Source of the DNA: Xanthoparmelia taractica
Taxonomy: Eukaryota > Ascomycota > Lecanoromycetes > Lecanorales > Parmeliaceae
Reading direction: 5' to 3'
Assembly (NCBI GenBank): GCA_033085395.1
Contig: JANQBS010000092.1
Location: 80,135-144,134, forward strand
Length of the DNA: 64,000 nt
In this document: positions 59,603-64,000 of the stretch, piece by piece
How positions within the stretch are numbered: position 1 is the stretch's first letter
Layout of the letters: the number at the start of each line of letters is the position of its first letter
Made by a program: the position numbers and the translations under genes
The notes under the pieces: generated by a model
What the model saw: the letters and a program-made list of their open reading frames with translations, nothing else
Told to the model about the DNA's origin: nothing
Database searches by the model: none

Positions 59603-59912
59603 CTCGTATTCCCTGGGATATGCAATATTAGGGCTAGGGCTAGACTAGAATTTCAACGTTTTTCTTATTTATCTCAATATATTTATCTAGATAGAACGTT
59701 CTAATTAATAATTTAGATTTTTAGATATCTTATTCTTTATTAGTAAAAAGAAAATATATATTAGTTTAAGCTAATATCGAGTTTCAATACGATATTCGAG
59801 TTATGATGATGATAACCCTAGCTCCAAGTTCTGTAGTAGGGCTAGGGTGTAGTGCTAACCCTACCCCTAATGTTACATATCCCAGGGAGTTGCATTTCCC
59901 AGGGAATACGAG
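59603..59912. mobile_element. MITE with 16-bp terminal inverted repeats and TA target duplication
   Basis: A perfect 16-bp inverted repeat, CTCGTATTCCCTGGGA at 59603-59618 and its complement at 59897-59912, is flanked on both sides by TA. That is the target duplication of Tc1/mariner-type elements. Length is 310 bp, with no coding capacity and an AT-rich core. Just inside each end are GGGCTAGGG-type motifs, and the right end has a second TCCCAGGGA copy. Its right edge is about 74 bp upstream of the GCP5-like start codon. Confidence 0.8.
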
Positions 59913-59986
59913 TATACAGTGTTTAGTCAAGCAAAGTGTAACCTTCTAGCATCAATTCGCGCTTTAGCGACTTCCAGTCCAGACCG

Positions 59987-62647
59987 ATGGCACACAGTGC
60001 CAACACCAAATTATCGCTCGACCAACTGATCAGATCTTTCATTAAAAATCCTTCAGAGCTTGATGTTGAACGCTGTAAGCATTATGCGCTCCGTACGTTG
60101 GCAAACAGTCATTCTGCGCGTGTTAATCAATTCGAGATCACTGCTCAATTGGAGGGTTTGGAAGAGAAATGGATGATCCACAACAATGATCCACTGGCGG
60201 AGGCTCTCCATGTTCGACGAGTAGAATTGTCTGTAACATCGAACAGATGGACTCCGGAGATTTTGTCTCTTTTGTTACAGTTATCAGACAGACCAGTTGA
60301 CCATCCAAATCTCGCGGACCTGGCACTGCTGAAGGCTGAGCTTCCATCTATTCCGCCGACATGGGCCGATATCGTGGCAGAAGACCCATTGGATGAAGAG
60401 GATGATATCTGGAGGAATGTAGATTTCGCAGCAGGTAATTCAGATGATAACGATGAACGGACTGAATCCATCCACTCCGATGATTCAGTACTCACGCCGG
60501 AACCCAACGTAGCTGGACAACCCGTTGAAGCTCGCATTGAGATACTTTTTGAGCCCGCGACAGACACATCGCTTCGGGAGATTCAGAATGCGCAATTTTG
60601 GAACTCGCAAGAGGACGATAATTTTAGCTTGATTCGCGAGGAAGACGAAGACTGTAGGCCAAGGACGGATCTTACTGAGCTGCAGGTAGGACGGGAGGTC
60701 ATCTTCACACTCCTCGGATTGCCAACATCAATCTTCCATCAAGAAAACGAAAGACAGGTTACTGTCGCTACAGCGGATCTCCTGAAGCATGCCTCTCAAG
60801 AGTCATTGAATAGTCTTTTGCAAAGGTTTGCTGCGATTGCTAGTAAGCTGCTCAGCATCCGACATTGGGTTCAAAAGGACGAGAGAATCCCTCTCGAGCA
60901 AACTTTTCAAGCAGCTCTTGCCTCACGCCTAGAAACTGTTGATCGTGCCTTTTCTGCAATACAAATCAAGTTGCTCTCCAATGATGCCCAGGCGGGTTCA
61001 AGTCTATTGAAGATTTATGATGAGACCTGTAAAATCAGCCGACACTTACTACAATTACATGACATCTTGCTGGAATTGGATATCAGTTCAAAGGTCGAAA
61101 GGCCTTTCCGCATCCTAGAATGCCTATATGATAGAACGTGTATCAATCAAGGCATTGGAGATGCAGAAGGTTATGCATACATGGCCCACCTGTTTTTCGA
61201 GTGTTTCCGGACGTACCTTCGGCCCATAGGACTGTGGATGGAAAGAGGTCAGCTCACTGGGTGCGACGGGGTCATCTTCATCAAGAAGGACAGAGAAAAT
61301 GTTCACTTGAACTCCGTTTGGCAAGATCAATACCGTCTCATAAGGGATAGCAAAGGTGTATTGCACGCTCCAAGATTTCTTCATGTAGCCGCAAAGAAGA
61401 TCTTCAATACGGGCAAAAGTGTCGACTTTTTAAGGCGTTTGGGACGGGAATACTACGATCTAAGGCAAGATGCGCCGAATGAGAATGCAATGACTTATGA
61501 ATCTGTCTGTCAATTGTCAGACATTGACCTCTTCAGTCCTTTCGCCGAGCTTTTCGACATGGCACTCAACAGTTGGATTGCCAGAATGCACCAAGCATCC
61601 GTGTCCGAACTCCGTGCCCAACTTGAGTCACGTTGTGGCTTACAGTCATCGTTGGATGCCTTGGAGTACGTCTACATCGCATTCAACACCAACGTCGACA
61701 ACAGAATTTTCGAGAAAATAGACCGCGGAAATTATCGATGGAATGATGGCTTCAATATGATCGATTTATTCAAAACCGCTTTCAATTCTATTCCCTCTGA
61801 CCGTCTTCAGATTTGTCCGAGGCCAGCAACCCGACAGGGAATAAGTGTAGTACGGCGCTCCATGAGCGCTCTTGAGGATATTCGGGTCTCTTACACGCTT
61901 CCTTGGCCCGTTGCCAACGTGATCAGAGCAGATTCTATCAAAGTCTACCAGCGTATCTTTGTATTTCTGACGCAATTGCAGAGAGCGAAGTATCTGCTCC
62001 AGCGGCAGAAACCCGCAAGAAGCGCTCTTGCAACAGGCAAGGAGCCACCTTTACAACTTTACACACTTCGCCACCGCCTTCTATGGCTAACAAACACAAT
62101 CTTAACTTACATAAATGATATGGTCCTTTCAGTGGCTACTGCTGACATGCGTATTGCCATGGATCGAGCTGAGGATGTAGACAGTATGATCGCAGTCCAC
62201 CATACTTACATTGCAAGACTCGAAGATCAATGCCTTTTGCTGGAGAAACACGCATCTATTCGGCAAGCCATCGTGTCTCTGCTTGATCTAACTGTTCTTT
62301 TCTCGGACCTGGAGGCTTCCCATGCTACACGAAAGACATCTCCTGACACAGGGAGTCGCTTCACAGATACAAAAGCCAACCAAAAGCGTGCAATCCATTC
62401 TAGACTTGGAAAAGGGGCCAACCCAGCCTCAGACGATGAAGACAGCTGTTCCGACTTGTCAGAATCAGAACCTGTTTTCGCTTTGCACGCAAAGCCTCCA
62501 GACGTGGGTAAGGTGAAGCACATGCTCGACACCTTCAGGAATCTACATTGTTTTGTTACCGCAGCAGTAAGAGGACTCAGCAAAGCTGAGAGTACGACTT
62601 CATGGGAGGTGCTTGCCAATAATTTAGCTATGGGCTTGGAGAAGTAA
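59987..62647 (+). CDS. Gamma-tubulin complex component, GCP5-like (Spc97/Spc98 family)
   Basis: Subunit of the gamma-tubulin ring complex that nucleates microtubules at spindle pole bodies. A single exon of 886 residues. The N-terminal region (1-230) is fungal-type, with an acidic linker (DDNDERTESIHSDD). The Spc97/Spc98 N-terminal (grip1) region begins near LQVGREVIFTLLGLPT and includes LECLYDRTCINQG, YAYMAHLFFECFRTYLRPIG and FLHVAAKKIFNTGKSVDFL. The C-terminal (grip2) region has LDALEYVYIAFN, VSYTLPWPVANVI, VYQRIFVFLTQLQRAKYLL and LRHRLLWLTNTILTYI, with a late disordered insert near residues 785-825. GCP5 rather than GCP4 or GCP6 is my best reading from length and the N-terminal motifs. The MITE lies in its presumed promoter. 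Confidence 0.88.
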   Translation: MAHSANTKLSLDQLIRSFIKNPSELDVERCKHYALRTLANSHSARVNQFEITAQLEGLEEKWMIHNNDPLAEALHVRRVELSVTSNRWTPEILSLLLQLSDRPVDHPNLADLALLKAELPSIPPTWADIVAEDPLDEEDDIWRNVDFAAGNSDDNDERTESIHSDDSVLTPEPNVAGQPVEARIEILFEPATDTSLREIQNAQFWNSQEDDNFSLIREEDEDCRPRTDLTELQVGREVIFTLLGLPTSIFHQENERQVTVATADLLKHASQESLNSLLQRFAAIASKLLSIRHWVQKDERIPLEQTFQAALASRLETVDRAFSAIQIKLLSNDAQAGSSLLKIYDETCKISRHLLQLHDILLELDISSKVERPFRILECLYDRTCINQGIGDAEGYAYMAHLFFECFRTYLRPIGLWMERGQLTGCDGVIFIKKDRENVHLNSVWQDQYRLIRDSKGVLHAPRFLHVAAKKIFNTGKSVDFLRRLGREYYDLRQDAPNENAMTYESVCQLSDIDLFSPFAELFDMALNSWIARMHQASVSELRAQLESRCGLQSSLDALEYVYIAFNTNVDNRIFEKIDRGNYRWNDGFNMIDLFKTAFNSIPSDRLQICPRPATRQGISVVRRSMSALEDIRVSYTLPWPVANVIRADSIKVYQRIFVFLTQLQRAKYLLQRQKPARSALATGKEPPLQLYTLRHRLLWLTNTILTYINDMVLSVATADMRIAMDRAEDVDSMIAVHHTYIARLEDQCLLLEKHASIRQAIVSLLDLTVLFSDLEASHATRKTSPDTGSRFTDTKANQKRAIHSRLGKGANPASDDEDSCSDLSESEPVFALHAKPPDVGKVKHMLDTFRNLHCFVTAAVRGLSKAESTTSWEVLANNLAMGLEK

Positions 62648-63189
62648 CGCATGGAGAAGATCTCATGGAGTGATACTGGTAAGGAAGCTGCACAAAACGT
62701 AGTGTTCACTCTAACTAAGTTAAGAGTAGACGCCGTAAAGAAAACCTATGGCGGACAACATAACTTCATGCGGTCTAGAGTCCCACCCTTATACTCTCAA
62801 CACGGACAGAGTCTCTTGAATATGTGAGCAGCAGAGCCAGACCATATCTGGCAATTAGTGTGTTTGGAACTAATCTACGGCTAGTGACCAGTCGGTGTCC
62901 CGAAGCCAAGGGTAAGAAGTCGAGGAATGAAACCGATATTAAATCATTGACGATATGAAGGGAGCTTCTAAACCTCAGCCAAACTAAGTGTACCGTACCG
63001 GGGGAACAATTAGGCCGATACAGCCACATTCCCCCAATTAGTAAGCGATTCCCATAGTAAACAGGGGACGCGACTTATCGCCTCTAACTATCTTCCCTAT
63101 ACCTCGCCGTCGCCTTCAATCATCTTCTCACCGCCAAATTTTCACATATTCCGTTTCACTCACTTCACAAATTCTTCTTCTAGACTAAG
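62648..63189. other. Intergenic, no gene recognised
   Basis: 3' region of the GCP5-like gene, then a pyrimidine-rich stretch (about 63080-63185) that looks like a promoter or leader for the decayed frame that follows. Confidence 0.4.
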
Positions 63190-64000
63190 ATGACTTCTTG
63201 AGAGCGCGTAGTACGCAATTCACCTCAAATTGAGGGGTTCGAGGACACCCAGGCTTGATTGATACGGCAGCAATCCCGAGGGCGTAGACCGCGATCGAAC
63301 CCCGAAGACCTTCTATTTGGACGATGATGGGCTTTCTATGGCCCCGGAGGTTGAGGATAGTGATCCTAGTGATGAAGAATGGAGTTAGCCTACGTATTCT
63401 AACGCGTCTAGGTCACCGTCACCTTCCTTGAAGTCTTTCTCTACCTCTCACCATCCCGCCATTAAACGTAAGGCCTCTACACCCCTAGATAGCCAATACG
63501 ATGAACCAGATGATCCTAGCAAGCATATGCTAGATGTTCGTGAGATAGTTGATGAAATTAAGTCTAAATTCTATGAACTTGAGGCCGGCACGGCGAACTG
63601 AGAGGACGATGTAAGAGAGAGGATTTCCGCCCAGTGGGTGGCTATGTTACGTCAAATAACGGGTTTTATTCGCCAACAAGGTGCCCAGGAGGCCCTAAAG
63701 AAGCTCGCAAACGATGGCCATAACATAGCTAAACTGAAGGTACCCCCGGGGTGAGAGGATTAGTAGGATTAGTAGATAGGCTTGCAAATAGAACCCTTAT
63801 TTGACGGCGGCGAGGTCTCCCTGAACCTCTCAAAACAGGCCGCCGATTCCGCTACATCCCTCCTAAAAATTCCGCCCTGACTAGTAGACATGCAGGCGGC
63901 CTTTCATAAGCCAGCCCGAAGTCATTCCCCGCCCCATTAGAAGCGACAGCGAGATCCTCGACGACGACAGTGAGGTTCCAAGAATAACGCGCCTTATTTT
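63190..64000 (+). pseudogene. Decayed reading frame, transposon-like, leaving the window
   Basis: From the ATG at 63190 the frame reads MTS-stop-ERVVRNSPQIEGFEDTQA, stop, LIRQQSRGRRPRSNPED. One frame change later it continues with acidic DSDPSDEEWS, a stop, a Ser-rich basic stretch (HHPAIKRKAS), then VREIVDEIKSKFYELEAG, a stop, and ERISAQWVAMLRQITGFIRQ. Several more stops follow up to the edge. Codon content between stops is clearly protein-like. The acidic then basic then helical layout would fit a gag-like or other mobile-element protein, but I recognise no domain. The 3' end lies outside. Confidence 0.5.

Larger units (their letters stand above)
59168..59986. other. Divergent intergenic region carrying short inverted-repeat elements
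   Basis: Sits between YIH1 and the GCP5-like gene. It contains a small hairpin repeat (59346-59422) and a TA-flanked MITE (59603-59912), listed separately. The interior from about 59645 to 59810 is strongly AT-rich, unlike the rest of the window. Confidence 0.7.

Noticed and set aside
59630..59860. TTAGGG-like strings suggesting an interstitial telomere
   Set aside because: Only a few imperfect copies, arranged in inverted orientation as part of the MITE ends rather than as a tandem array.
63225..63310. GGTTCGA-like and TCGAACC-like strings suggesting tRNA T-arms
   Set aside because: The flanking bases do not pair into a T stem and no A box or acceptor stem fits.

Overview
The window is nuclear DNA of a filamentous ascomycete (Pezizomycotina). 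Support: compact genes on both strands with short (about 40-100 nt) introns that start GTAAGT/GTACGT-like and carry CTAAC/CTGAC branch points, and a gene set (AA11-type chitin oxidase, GH17 glucanase with a But2 domain, fungal B56, TFIIIC and Tra1 subunits) that is ascomycete in character. I cannot name the species or class from sequence alone. It is mostly a gene-rich housekeeping region with scattered accessory and decayed pieces; no rRNA, tRNA, CRISPR or biosynthetic cluster was seen.

Layout. 0-5 kb: the 5' part of splicing factor PRP9/SF3a3 (runs off the left edge), divergent from the DEAD-box helicase FAL1/eIF4A-III, then a nonsense-interrupted small secreted-type gene and a BTB/POZ protein. 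6-12.7 kb: APC/C subunit Cdc16/Apc6, a small secreted protein with dibasic sites and an internal repeat, a possible unrecognised gene, and TFIIIC subunit Tfc1. 13.6-20 kb: PP2A B56 regulatory subunit Rts1/ParA (8 exons), spliceosome factor Yju2 (with a 15-nt exon) and a secreted GH17 glucanase carrying a C-terminal But2 domain. 22.5-34 kb: TRA1, 3798 residues, with one 9.8-kb exon. 35-45.5 kb: an acidic zinc-finger protein, a short-chain dehydrogenase pseudogene, ribosomal protein L4 divergent from a METTL25-like methyltransferase, a YjbQ/UPF0047 protein and a conserved-looking orphan. 48-56 kb: an intronless BCS1-like AAA ATPase, an AA11-type LPMO and the t-SNARE Tlg1. 56.8-64 kb: a decayed secreted-type gene, the IMPACT/Yih1 protein, a TA-flanked MITE in the promoter of a gamma-tubulin complex component, that GCP5-like gene, and a decayed reading frame leaving the right edge.

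The genes do not form one pathway. Themes are RNA processing (PRP9, FAL1, YJU2), transcription (TFC1, TRA1), cell cycle and microtubules (Cdc16, B56, GCP5), translation (RPL4, Yih1), and wall or chitin handling by secreted enzymes (GH17-But2, AA11). The accessory interest lies in small secreted-type genes in several states of decay, the GH17-But2 fusion, the MITE and the orphan gene. All exon boundaries were assigned by eye from splice signals, frame and family resemblance.
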